A stretch of DNA of 64,000 nucleotides. Origin: Granulicella sibirica. Its GTDB lineage: Bacteria > Acidobacteriota > Terriglobia > Terriglobales > Acidobacteriaceae. Every line of letters starts with the position of its first letter. The stretch's first letter is position 1. The translations under genes were made by a program, and so were the position numbers. Location: NCBI RefSeq assembly GCF_004115155.1, contig NZ_RDSM01000005.1, positions 140,945-204,944 on the forward strand, written 5' to 3'. Shown here piece by piece: positions 45,501-53,241 of the stretch. The notes under the pieces were generated by a model. It saw only the letters and a list, made by a program, of their open reading frames with translations. It searched no databases and was not told the origin of the DNA.

Positions 45501-45829
45501 ATCTGCTGATGGTTCACCTTGGAAACTTCGATAGCAATGTTGTCGAGGCTCTTCGCGGAGAAACCGGGCGCAACGACCAAAAGCTTGTACGTGCCCACGG
45601 ATAGCTCGGGAAAGCTAAAGTCACCCGAGCCATTTGTTTTGCCGGCTAATACCTCGTTCGTGGATGGGTTGGTCAACTGGACTGTTGCATTCGGGATCGC
45701 GCTGGCCGAAGCGTCCAAAATTGTTCCGGTAAGCGATCCGCGGAAGGTTTGAGCCCCAGCGATCGTAGATCCGATCAGAACCGCCGTTGCGGCAAGTGAA
45801 AAACGTGTTGGTCTCGAAAGAAAGCTCAT
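42590..45829 (-). CDS. TonB-dependent receptor, Oar-like, with carboxypeptidase-regulatory domain
   Basis: 1079 residues from the ATG at 45829, which follows GAGGAG by six bases. The longest frame adds 19 residues. A signal peptide of about 26 residues (FSLAATAVLIGSTIAGA) is followed by a CarboxypepD_reg domain (GSLTGTILDASASAIPNATV), a plug (EIPLNGRNFTQMIKLAPGVSP), the conserved GGTNHFHGDVFYYDRNELF block and a barrel ending FAFKVSF. It is the third such receptor in the window and the shortest. The downstream exported M28 peptidase suggests a peptide substrate. The 5' flank to the insertion sequence (45830-46073) contains no promoter I can call with confidence. Confidence 0.92.
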   Translation of the reverse strand: MSFLSRPTRFSLAATAVLIGSTIAGAQTFRGSLTGTILDASASAIPNATVQLTNPSTNEVLAGKTNGSGDFSFPELSVGTYKLLVVAPGFSAKSLDNIAIEVSKVNHQQISLSVGSESTVVNVEAAGVTVDTTTSSLVAVVDSKSVQEIPLNGRNFTQMIKLAPGVSPYSNTVNGSRTAGVNFQIDGADNNDPWSNAVASNQGGIAGIAGGLIPIEAIDQFSLQAAGEADTGRNGGANSNMVIKGGTNHFHGDVFYYDRNELFAWLSPSVAKGSRIPEIRNHQGGFTLGGPIFKDKTFFFLAGEVQIAQANNSLADTVLNDTWINAGKLMLANHGSAVNTVSTNMYALLFPAVSRATTGYLNQYQSNGVNTYNSYNGIIKLDHNFSDKYTISVRYLGTTGAQSADVGSHFADYFETAPMHIHNVSIVQTSTFSNKFLNQVTFAASSFLQVFNDRNQSFDVQGNGLPLGLTGQLAHGAPKFAIGSFDYTGATAPLGRQDVTGHVTDQMHYTLGHHDLKFGGEYRRANLNVAYFVNGRGTFTFDGTRGGWTNADCAAAGLDTGNASATGANCSTGKQVADFLIGQTSVTAGAQILRNNPQRVYIVNTFDAYAADNFEVNKRLTLNYGARWSYPGVVNDDRNSIYNFTPQRGYFKAPLYARNTGNVAPRVGFAFTPFRDSPATVVRGNFGWFFDQPTVGQFVYNSVGNGASAGIFGSPGDANAAINVSSSTYTLGTSSFPAGVSFGANGQPTTSLGILAINPNYRAAYMQNYNLNIEQQFAKNMLVTVAYVGSVGRRLAYVADLNQIPVTTTAAARVRPYASQYPYLTAINQVNSGATSNYNSLQFSLKQAQWHGVSATLYYTWSKSLDDSSSATTPMNTLNLRQDWGLSTFDVRNNVSGFASYALPHFTSRAPRLTQGYQVNALYSFAGGTPINILVGTNTSGSGEASRDRPNRNGGVIPYVSRVTTSTATSRSYSYLNKAAWSAPSSGTFGNERRDSVQGPGFGDVDLSFFKRTPITEHINTELRAEIFNIANQANFANPSGTLTSSAFGVLSATRNSSSAPGLGAGEPRNIQFAFKVSF

Positions 45830-46073
45830 GCTGCTCCTCGCTGCCTTTCCGGATGCAAAGATGCCACCGCAATTGCGGTACACCACGACCCTGACGCGTT
45901 TAGTAGCGCGTAAGGTCCTGCCTCAAGACGGCAAAACTTCAAAGTTGTTGTAATGCTTGAACTGTACCGCATTGCGCTAATCGGAACAATGGCATTTGAT
46001 GGGTTCGGGGAACGTCTGATAATGAGGATTACGTATAGCCGAGGTGTAGGAGCAAAGCAATAATGTCGTAAGT

Positions 46074-47680
46074 GGGGGTGCGGACGAAAAGTTGGACTTG
46101 TTTATGCTGCAAGTCCTAGTTTCTCCCGATATTCGAGAGGGCTGAGTGAGCCAAGTGAGATCTTGATCCGCTTTTCGTTATACCAGCGGATATAAGCGTC
46201 AACTTCCTTGATGAATTGCTCGATGCTCGTAGTCTTCCAGTTCCGAGAGTAGAAGAACTCCGTTTTTAGTCGCCCGAAGAAGCCTTCGCAGGCTGCGTTA
46301 TCGGGGGTACAGCCTTTACGCGACATCGAGCGGACGAGGCCTGCATCGCTTATGCGTGTCAGCCACCCAGGCCAGCGATAATGAGCACCGCGATCGGAGT
46401 GGATCACAGGTCGGCTGTCACGATTGGCCATCGTCTCGATGGCAGCATCCAGCATGGTGTTCACGAACTCGGCGTCTGGACGCATGCCGATCGACCAGCT
46501 GATCACCAACCCATCAAAGCAGTCGATGATCGGCGATAGATATACCCTGCCGGCTGAGATCTGGAACTCGGTGATGTCGGTGAGCCACTTCTCATTCGGG
46601 GCTGCGGCCCGAAAGTCGCGGTTGATGAGGTTCTCTGGAGCAGGGCTGATTTCTCCCAGGTAAGATCCGTAGCGACGGCGTCTCGCAGTGGAAACTGCCA
46701 GACCTTCCTGTTTCATCAGACGCCGCAAGACTTTCTCTGAGAGAGAAATATTCCGTCTAACCAGGGCCGCTCGCATCCGGCGATAGCCGTAACAGGAGTG
46801 ATTCCCTTTGAATATCTCGGTAATGACATCACGCAGGCCGGCATACTTCTCCGCGACTTGTAGTCGTGCCCGGTGATAAAAGTAGGAACTGCGGGCGAGT
46901 CCCAGGGCACCGAAGAGTTGCGACAGCGGGTAAGTTTGTCTCAGGGCATCAACCAACAACGTCTTTTCCCGGTTGGTCAGCAGATGCAGGTCGATGCCCA
47001 GATCTTTTTTTAGTAATTCATTGGCTTTCTTCAAGAGGTCGTATTCCAGCTGCAACTGCTGGATATCGCGCTGGAGAGATTCGATTTGCCCTTCCAGGGC
47101 TGTCCGCTCAGAAGCAAGCGGTGGGTCGTTGTGGCGTTTCATCGTTGTGGGAACCTCACGACCGAGCAGCTCATTCTTCCAGTTGTACAACGTGGGCCTG
47201 CTCACGCCTACCCTTTGAGCAATGACGCGTGCACTCTCCTGTCGCATGCACAGCTCGATGACTGCAGCCTCTTTCGTCTCTCGAGGCTGAGGGAGAGCTC
47301 CGACTTTTCCAACAATGCGTTTTCTGGCTTCGGGCCGCTGCTCATCGACCCACCCTGCCAGCGTCCCGCGCCCGGGATATGCGAGAGATTTCGAGGTCCA
47401 GGCCAGACACTGACCATGATTCAGATAGTGATCCACGGCCGCTTGCTTCTCCTCAGCCGAATACTTCGGCCTCAAACGCACATAGCCCGCGGGTAAATCA
47501 TGACCTCGTTGGTATTGCTTATGCCATCTGTTTAGAGCCCTGGTTGTCGGGTAACCCAGCTGACGGACGGTAGCTGCGCCGCGTTTGCCGAGCTCTACAT
47601 AGAGACGAACCGCCCGAATGCGATCTTCGTAGGAATACATGGACTACCTCCAAAGAGTCCAACTTTTCGTCCGCACCCCC
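46074..47680 (-). mobile_element. Complete IS3-family insertion sequence
   Basis: 1607 bp bounded by perfect 25-bp inverted repeats (46074-46098 and 47656-47680, starting gggggtgcggacgaaaag). It holds one transposase gene on the minus strand. I find no target-site duplication: the flanking bases are agt and gtc. It may have lost one flank when the neighbouring element inserted or through recombination. Confidence 0.9.
46102..47640 (-). CDS. IS3-family transposase, single reading frame
   Basis: 512 residues. The N-terminal third has two helix-turn-helix modules (about 1-60 and 120-165: SARVIAQRVGVSRPTLYNWK) and a Leu-zipper-like stretch (IESLQRDIQQLQLEYDLLKK). The C-terminal part is the DDE integrase core: TDITEF (first Asp), HSDRG (second Asp) and the final Glu in NAACEGFFGRLKTEF. 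Most IS3 elements make OrfAB by a -1 frameshift. Here both parts are one uninterrupted frame, as in some IS150-like elements of this type. All catalytic residues are present, so it may be active. Confidence 0.92.
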   Translation of the reverse strand: MYSYEDRIRAVRLYVELGKRGAATVRQLGYPTTRALNRWHKQYQRGHDLPAGYVRLRPKYSAEEKQAAVDHYLNHGQCLAWTSKSLAYPGRGTLAGWVDEQRPEARKRIVGKVGALPQPRETKEAAVIELCMRQESARVIAQRVGVSRPTLYNWKNELLGREVPTTMKRHNDPPLASERTALEGQIESLQRDIQQLQLEYDLLKKANELLKKDLGIDLHLLTNREKTLLVDALRQTYPLSQLFGALGLARSSYFYHRARLQVAEKYAGLRDVITEIFKGNHSCYGYRRMRAALVRRNISLSEKVLRRLMKQEGLAVSTARRRRYGSYLGEISPAPENLINRDFRAAAPNEKWLTDITEFQISAGRVYLSPIIDCFDGLVISWSIGMRPDAEFVNTMLDAAIETMANRDSRPVIHSDRGAHYRWPGWLTRISDAGLVRSMSRKGCTPDNAACEGFFGRLKTEFFYSRNWKTTSIEQFIKEVDAYIRWYNEKRIKISLGSLSPLEYREKLGLAA

Positions 47681-47685
47681 GTCGG

Positions 47686-49159
47686 GCTCATTAGAACTGT
47701 CAGGTTCTAAGGATGGCATGGATTTCTATGAGCGAGCGCGATCTAAGACGGATCGAAGTGCTGAGTGACGTGCGGGCTGGGCGTCGGACGGTGGCTGCGG
47801 CAGCAGCCGTGCTCGCGATCAGCGCGCGCCAGGCGTTTCGGCTGCTGGCCCGGTACGAGGCCGACGGCGGCAGCGGGCTGATCCACAAGGCGCGTGGAAG
47901 GATATCGAACCGGAGTCACAACGAAGGCATCCGGAACTACGCGGTCGAGCTAGTCAAGACCAGGTATGCGGACTTTGGGCCGACGCTGGCGACCGAGGTA
48001 CTGCTGGATAAGCATCAGCTCCGGATCGGTAAGGAGACGCTGCGGCGATGGATGATGGCCGAAGGTCTCTGGCTGTCGCGAACGCAACGAAGAACCTTCC
48101 ACCAGCCGCGGCTCAGGCGTGAGAGCTATGGTGAACTGGTCCAGATCGATGGCAGTGATCACCGCTGGTTCGAGCAGCGTGGCGAGCCCTGCACGCTGCT
48201 GGTCTTCATCGACGACGCCACGAGCAAGCTGACGCAGCTTCGGTTCGTGCCAAGCGAGAGCACGGACTCCTACTTCGAGGCGCTACAAGGCTATCTGCAG
48301 GTGCACGGCTGCCCTGTTGCGTTCTACTCGGACAAGCACACGGTCTTCCGCGTAAACAAGCCAGATGCGAAGGGCGGCCAGGGCATGACGCAGTTCGGCC
48401 GCGCACTGGCAGAGCTCAACATCGAGATCCTGTGCGCGAACTCCAGCCAGGCCAAGGGCCGTGTGGAGCGAGCCAACCGCACCCTGCAGGATCGGCTGGT
48501 GAAGGAGCTTCGGCTGGCGAACAGTAGCGACATGGCTGCGGGCAACGAGTTCCTGCCAGGGTTCCTAGAGCGGTTCAACGAGAAGTTCGCGCTTGCCCCA
48601 GCAAGGACCGAGAACCTGCACCGAAGGCTCAACGTGCAGGCTTCCCAGCTGACCGACATCCTGTGCCATCGCGAGCTGCGTCATGTGAGCCAGCAGCTCA
48701 GCCTGGCTTACGATCGCAGGCAGATCCTGCTGGAGCGCAGTGAGCTTGCCGACAAGCTGCCTGGCCAGTATGTCGAGGTCTACGACTTCGCCGATCGACC
48801 GCCCGAGGTGCGCTGGAAAGGCCACTTGCTTCCCTACGGGGTCTTCAGCAGAGACCAGCGGGTGAGCCATACGGCAACGATCGAGAATAAGCGTCTGAGT
48901 CATGCGTTGACGATCGTCAGGGCGCAGCAGGAACTCAAGCGTCCGACTACGGTGCTGACCAGCAGCGCCAAGGGTGGGTACATGAAGCGCGGGCGGAAGC
49001 TCTATGGGCCAGACTATGTCGAAAAACCGCCAGCGCCCAAAGCTGTGGAAATATGCAAAATCGCCAAGTGCGGCGATTTCACACATTCCCACAGCACGAC
49101 GGCTACGGCTCTATACTGACATTTCTAACGCGCTAGCCACCCTGTCATTTCTAATGAGC
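47686..49159 (+). mobile_element. ISNCY-type insertion sequence
   Basis: 1474 bp with imperfect 18-bp terminal repeats: gctcattagaactgtcag at 47686-47703 and its near-complement at 49142-49159 (16 of 18 match). It starts five bases after the right end of the IS3-family element. It carries one plus-strand transposase gene. The true right end may lie further out, because related motifs continue to about 49220. Confidence 0.7.
47713..49119 (+). CDS. ISNCY-family DDE transposase
   Basis: 468 residues; a start at the ATG 47728 (MSERDLRRIEVL) is equally possible and fits relatives better. The N-terminal helix-turn-helix (AAAAVLAISARQAFRLLARYE) is followed by the catalytic core: LVQIDGSDHRWFE (first Asp), FYSDKHTVF (second Asp) and SSQAKGRVERANRTLQ (Glu). 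A C-terminal beta-barrel-like part (about 355-400) follows. The core resembles IS481/ISNCY transposases. The frame is intact and the catalytic triad complete. Confidence 0.88.
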   Translation: MAWISMSERDLRRIEVLSDVRAGRRTVAAAAAVLAISARQAFRLLARYEADGGSGLIHKARGRISNRSHNEGIRNYAVELVKTRYADFGPTLATEVLLDKHQLRIGKETLRRWMMAEGLWLSRTQRRTFHQPRLRRESYGELVQIDGSDHRWFEQRGEPCTLLVFIDDATSKLTQLRFVPSESTDSYFEALQGYLQVHGCPVAFYSDKHTVFRVNKPDAKGGQGMTQFGRALAELNIEILCANSSQAKGRVERANRTLQDRLVKELRLANSSDMAAGNEFLPGFLERFNEKFALAPARTENLHRRLNVQASQLTDILCHRELRHVSQQLSLAYDRRQILLERSELADKLPGQYVEVYDFADRPPEVRWKGHLLPYGVFSRDQRVSHTATIENKRLSHALTIVRAQQELKRPTTVLTSSAKGGYMKRGRKLYGPDYVEKPPAPKAVEICKIAKCGDFTHSHSTTATALY

Positions 49160-49219
49160 TACAACATTGGGTATTACCGCCCAAGTAGAAGTGTCACCTC
49201 TCCGCCAAGTTGAAATGTC
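49100..49219. repeat. Cluster of transposase-site-like short repeats
   Basis: Variants of tgacatttcta recur after the transposase gene (about 49118, 49144, 49190 as agaagtgtcac, 49211 as gaaatgtct), some in opposite orientation. A copy also lies at the left end of the element. They are probably transposase-binding sites or the end of an earlier inserted copy. Confidence 0.5.
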
Positions 49220-49292
49220 TGAAAGGCATGGGCTTGGTAAGGATGAGTGCTCGGGAGCCGCAGGAACTAACTGGAAGTTGTTTACCGGAAAT

Positions 49293-52200
49293 TCAACGTT
49301 CGGCCCGTAGAGCGGATAGAGGCGTCTGAGTTTGCGTTCCCATCAAGGGAGTCGCGACAACCACTTTATCCCGGAACGCATGAGGGCCGATTGAGCCTGA
49401 TGCTGTCAACTCGAAGGCGGCCCAATAGTACGGGGCTGCTGTCTCGGGTCTGCGCGATACGGCTAATTGTGTCTCACGCAGAGCTGCCGCAGCATTACCG
49501 CCGTTCTTGATCAGACTTTCATAAAAACCGATCATCAACGCACTGGACCGTTTGTCATCAATGCTCCAAAGCGTAGAAATCACCTCTTTTGCTCCAGCCT
49601 GCATGAATGCGTAGCTTAGGCCCATCGCCCCTTCCCCACCTAGGAACTCTCCAGCGGCGGAGTCGCACGCACTCAGCACGATCAATTCCGCAGATATATC
49701 TAGCTCCGCGATATCGGGGGCTTTCAGGAAGCCGAAGCGCGGGCTTCCGTCTGGTCGAAGAAGCGAGAAGACCAGCCCCGAAAACTCGGGCATCGTATCG
49801 TCGTAGACACCGTGCGTCGCAAGGTGCCATATACGGTAGTCCCGCATGGCGGGACTGAGCACGGTGTCTAAACTCGCATCGAAACCCTGCGCCAGGAATA
49901 CACGGTTAGCTCCGGCTGTCCTTTCAACCGTCTTCTGGATGGCACTAGCTTCGTACCCGGCGTTCATGATCCTAGACAGTGCCGCCGCCGTTGGCCCTTG
50001 CCCCGTAGGCAGCCCCTGCCCCGCAAGGCCTGACGCCCGTGGATCGGCAAAGTCGAAGACCGGGTCGGCGACGATCGCAACCTCACCTTGATAAACTCTG
50101 CCTGCCGGGGCCGCATTTTCAGACAGAAAGACCGAGAGCGAAGGGGTCAGCACTATTTCGTGATCAGCGACAAGAGGTCTGGACTCCGCAGCTTTCGAGC
50201 AGCCTTCGCCGGGAAGAGCTGCGAACGGCAGTGTCGCCAGAGCACCGTCGGGAACAATCACCATCCGTGCCGCGTGGACTGAGCTTGGCAGCAAAGCGCA
50301 TGACAAACGAGCTGAAAGAAGTTGGAATCTTCGGTCGGCGCTGCTCCCTGCTTTTACCCCGGGCACCCTCAGCGCGGCCCGCCACATGCTCGCCATTCGC
50401 TCAAGATCTGCCCGCGGCGCCAAGCCATAACTCTTCATTTCTCCCGCCTCGATCACCCACAGGTAGCTCCGCTCGGAGCCGAGCGAATACTCCAAGAACG
50501 CCGTGCCGGTGGTGGCGCTTGCACTGCCGATCGCGGCGGCGGAGAGCGTCGGCGCGGGAGAGGGCGTATCCCGCGCCAGCGAGAGCATCCCATCCTCGCT
50601 CCGCTCAAGATCTGCCAATGCCTGCGCCATCTCCACGGAGTTCAATTCTAGCTTTCGCTTCGCGTTATCCTCTCCCATAAGCCTCAACCGGTGATCGAAG
50701 GCGGTCTCCACCGCGGCCTTTGCCTGCACATGCCGAGTTTCGGCCGCGACCCGCTGGCGGCCCTGTAGGCTGTCTCTCGCGCTCAGCACATCCAAGAGGC
50801 TCCGCGCCCTGCTCCGCTCACTTGCCTCCAGCCCACGAGCACCGCCCTCGTCAGCTGAGCGCACTATGGACGCTCGCATCGCTAGATCGATCGCCAGCTC
50901 GTAACATTTACGCTCCGCCGCAAAGTAAGAGGCCTGCAGCGTGCTACTGCCCACCTGGCGGCGCGTACCCTCGATTGCTTCCAGGGCAGGTAGCAACGCA
51001 TCCTCGGCCTCGCTGAACTGTCCGGCACTCGCATACCAACGCGCGACCGCGTACCGCGCCTCAAGCAGATTGCCCGGCGATGCGACCCCCTTGCTCACCG
51101 ATTCAGCTCGTCGAAACTCTGCCAGAGCCCCCGCCCGGTCTCCCTGCCGCTCTTTGATCTCGCCAATCTGAATATGCTCCACCGACTCGTATCTTGGATC
51201 CTGGACGCTCCGCGCATAGCGTGCCGCGAGCTGCAACTCTTCGAGTGCAAGCTTATTGTTGCCCACTGTACGCTCCGCCATCCCAAGGTCGCAGAGAACG
51301 TCTCCGGTGAAAGCCGCGTCATGGAACTCACGCGCAAAGACGAGTGAGAGCCGGCACTCCGCAACCGCCTGCGCCGCCTCATGCAAGGTAAGGTCGATCT
51401 CGCAAAGGTTGTTGTGGCTCAGCATCAAGCCGTACCGGATGCCCGCTCTGCCGTACACCCTCTCCGCCTTTTGAAAGTAGATCTGAGCCAGCTTCGGCTT
51501 GTTCAGCTCCTGGTATCGCGTCCCGATATTGATCAGATTCGACGCCCACCCCATCGAGTTCCCGGAGCTCTGAATCAAAGGGTCGAGCTTCGAAAACGTC
51601 GTCAAGGCAGAGTAAGAATCTCCATCCAGGCTGATCGCTTCCGCAACCTCAACCACCGCATCAAGCGCACCTCTCGGATCGCCCGCATCACGAAAAAAGG
51701 CTTCAGATTCGTTCAGTTCGCTCCTTCCGCGCCCGATTCTCTCGTAATACTCTTCAACCCAAGCTCTCCATCGCATCTCGAGAGCGAGGGTCTCCGGGTC
51801 CCCGGCCCTTACCGCCGCGGCATGCGCCCTCTCTTCGACCTCCTCCATCTTCGGATTGCGTAACCAGAAAGCGAGCCCTGCCTGATCGGTCCGCGCCATC
51901 GCAATCAACGACAAATCGTCCGTCTTCTCTGCGAGCTGCACCTCCTCAGCGACATAAGCCCCCGCCGGCTTGCCGTCGTACTGATCGAACAGCACACGCG
52001 CCGCAAGATGCAGCAGCCACGCACGAAGTGGAGCATCGTTTCCAGCCAGACGCAGCGCCCTCAACAACGTTCGCTTTGCGTCTCCGTAACGGCTGAGTTC
52101 GATCTGCGACTCCCCCTCGCCTCCTAGCGCCAGCGCCTCCCCGTAGCCGTCCCCCGCCAGCGACCACCTCTGCGCCGCCTGCTGGAACAGATCGATGGCC

Positions 52201-52673
52201 TGTACGAGATCGCTCGCCCGCACTGAACGGTGCATCGTCTGCGCCGCGTTGAAGTCGGGAGCGGCAGACGCGCGATCCGGCGTCGAGGGTCCTGAAGACG
52301 AGACGCGGGCGACACGCACCCGCACCTCGACGAGCGACTCGTTCGCGTCTTCTAACTCCACGTCGAGCGGGCCGGAGAGAGCAGGGGGGAGCGGGAGCAC
52401 AACCCATCCGAAGGTGGAGGTGCGTCCGGAGACGAACTCCCTGTCATCGGTGCCGGTGACGCGGTAGCGGAGATCGGGTGCAGACGCGTCGAGGAGGAGA
52501 TCCTCCGCGCTGGAGTTGAAGGAGCTGAGGCAAAGGGTGACGCGATGCCCTGGCTGGGTGACGACCGGGCGGCCCTCGCCAGGGCCAAGGTTCGACAGGA
52601 CAGCGGGGCACTCTCCGGTGCAAGCCGCTGGACAGAACAGGGAGAGAAGGCACGAGATGAAGAATAAGCGCAT
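49293..52673 (-). CDS. Secreted TPR-CHAT protease
   Basis: 1126 residues. The signal peptide (MRLFFISCLLSLFCPAACT) ends near a Cys that might allow lipidation. A beta-rich segment (25-125) precedes about ten TPR-like helical repeats (150-600), a coiled region (640-700) and a C-terminal CHAT domain (about 800-1110). The CHAT dyad is intact: WHLATHG (His954) and VLSACDSA (Cys1003), with GGEGAMGLSYAFMQAGA after it. CHAT proteins are caspase-like (clan CD) cysteine proteases, often with TPR sensors. An exported CHAT protein is uncommon compared with cytosolic defence CHATs such as the type III-E CRISPR partner. It is last in a three-gene minus-strand unit with the C11 protease and a small protein. 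Confidence 0.88.
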   Translation of the reverse strand: MRLFFISCLLSLFCPAACTGECPAVLSNLGPGEGRPVVTQPGHRVTLCLSSFNSSAEDLLLDASAPDLRYRVTGTDDREFVSGRTSTFGWVVLPLPPALSGPLDVELEDANESLVEVRVRVARVSSSGPSTPDRASAAPDFNAAQTMHRSVRASDLVQAIDLFQQAAQRWSLAGDGYGEALALGGEGESQIELSRYGDAKRTLLRALRLAGNDAPLRAWLLHLAARVLFDQYDGKPAGAYVAEEVQLAEKTDDLSLIAMARTDQAGLAFWLRNPKMEEVEERAHAAAVRAGDPETLALEMRWRAWVEEYYERIGRGRSELNESEAFFRDAGDPRGALDAVVEVAEAISLDGDSYSALTTFSKLDPLIQSSGNSMGWASNLINIGTRYQELNKPKLAQIYFQKAERVYGRAGIRYGLMLSHNNLCEIDLTLHEAAQAVAECRLSLVFAREFHDAAFTGDVLCDLGMAERTVGNNKLALEELQLAARYARSVQDPRYESVEHIQIGEIKERQGDRAGALAEFRRAESVSKGVASPGNLLEARYAVARWYASAGQFSEAEDALLPALEAIEGTRRQVGSSTLQASYFAAERKCYELAIDLAMRASIVRSADEGGARGLEASERSRARSLLDVLSARDSLQGRQRVAAETRHVQAKAAVETAFDHRLRLMGEDNAKRKLELNSVEMAQALADLERSEDGMLSLARDTPSPAPTLSAAAIGSASATTGTAFLEYSLGSERSYLWVIEAGEMKSYGLAPRADLERMASMWRAALRVPGVKAGSSADRRFQLLSARLSCALLPSSVHAARMVIVPDGALATLPFAALPGEGCSKAAESRPLVADHEIVLTPSLSVFLSENAAPAGRVYQGEVAIVADPVFDFADPRASGLAGQGLPTGQGPTAAALSRIMNAGYEASAIQKTVERTAGANRVFLAQGFDASLDTVLSPAMRDYRIWHLATHGVYDDTMPEFSGLVFSLLRPDGSPRFGFLKAPDIAELDISAELIVLSACDSAAGEFLGGEGAMGLSYAFMQAGAKEVISTLWSIDDKRSSALMIGFYESLIKNGGNAAAALRETQLAVSRRPETAAPYYWAAFELTASGSIGPHAFRDKVVVATPLMGTQTQTPLSALRAER

Positions 52674-52705
52674 GGTACGACAATCCGTTGTTCGCCCCCG
52701 GCGGG

Positions 52706-53233
52706 TTAGGTGCTCGCAGTTTTTTTCGCTGCGGTCGTTTTTTTCGCTGACTTTTTCGCTGCGGCTGCCTCGAAGGCCGCCGTCCTTTGAGCGAAATCCT
52801 GCCTCTCTTGAAGAAAGGTTTCCTTGTCTTTGGCGAACGCCTCCTTCTCTTTGGCCAAAGCTTGCTCCGCTAGTTCGAAAGGACTAGGATCCGCCGATCG
52901 TTCGCCAAAGATGACGTCGAAGTCAGGCGCTTGCGACTGCGGTCCATTTCCAGGAGTTATCTGCGGGTTTGGAGGTATGTCGGGAGGATAGGGCGCTGGC
53001 TTAACACAGAAAGCCGTCGCCGGCCACTTCACGTTCACGGTCAACTCCGTCTCGCCTACCACTCCAACGTGCTCCACGTAGGCGCGGATGACGACTCCTG
53101 CTCTGCCCGGGCTCACGCAGACGGATGGGTCATCGTTCTGCGGGGCATTCGCGCTGCCGGTTGCGCCGCGTCCCTGAGGGCCGCCGACGCCCTTGCCTTT
53201 CGCCTGGCTCTCCGTCTCCGATACACCAAACAT
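52706..53233 (-). CDS. Small protein between the two clan-CD proteases
   Basis: 175 residues from the ATG at 53233, which has GGGGG four bases upstream. The longest frame begins inside the C11 gene. There is no signal peptide. The N-terminal 30 residues are Gly/Gln-rich. A short beta domain follows (VCVSPGRAGVVIRAYVEHVG, ELTVNVKWPATAFCVKP), then a Pro-rich linker (PYPPDIPPNPQ), then a coiled coil (ELAEQALAKEKEAFAKDKET) and an Ala/Lys tail (AKKSAKKTTAAKK). The basic tail could bind nucleic acid, phospholipid or an acidic partner. It is 8 bases after the C11 stop and 32 before the CHAT start, so it may be a shared substrate or adaptor. No family recognised. Confidence 0.65.
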   Translation of the reverse strand: MFGVSETESQAKGKGVGGPQGRGATGSANAPQNDDPSVCVSPGRAGVVIRAYVEHVGVVGETELTVNVKWPATAFCVKPAPYPPDIPPNPQITPGNGPQSQAPDFDVIFGERSADPSPFELAEQALAKEKEAFAKDKETFLQERQDFAQRTAAFEAAAAKKSAKKTTAAKKTAST

Positions 53234-53241
53234 TGATCCCC

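Noticed and set aside
52700..52770. Repeated tttttcgctg motifs as a possible terminator or CRISPR-like repeat
   Set aside because: They are simply codons for the Ala/Lys tail of the small protein on the minus strand.
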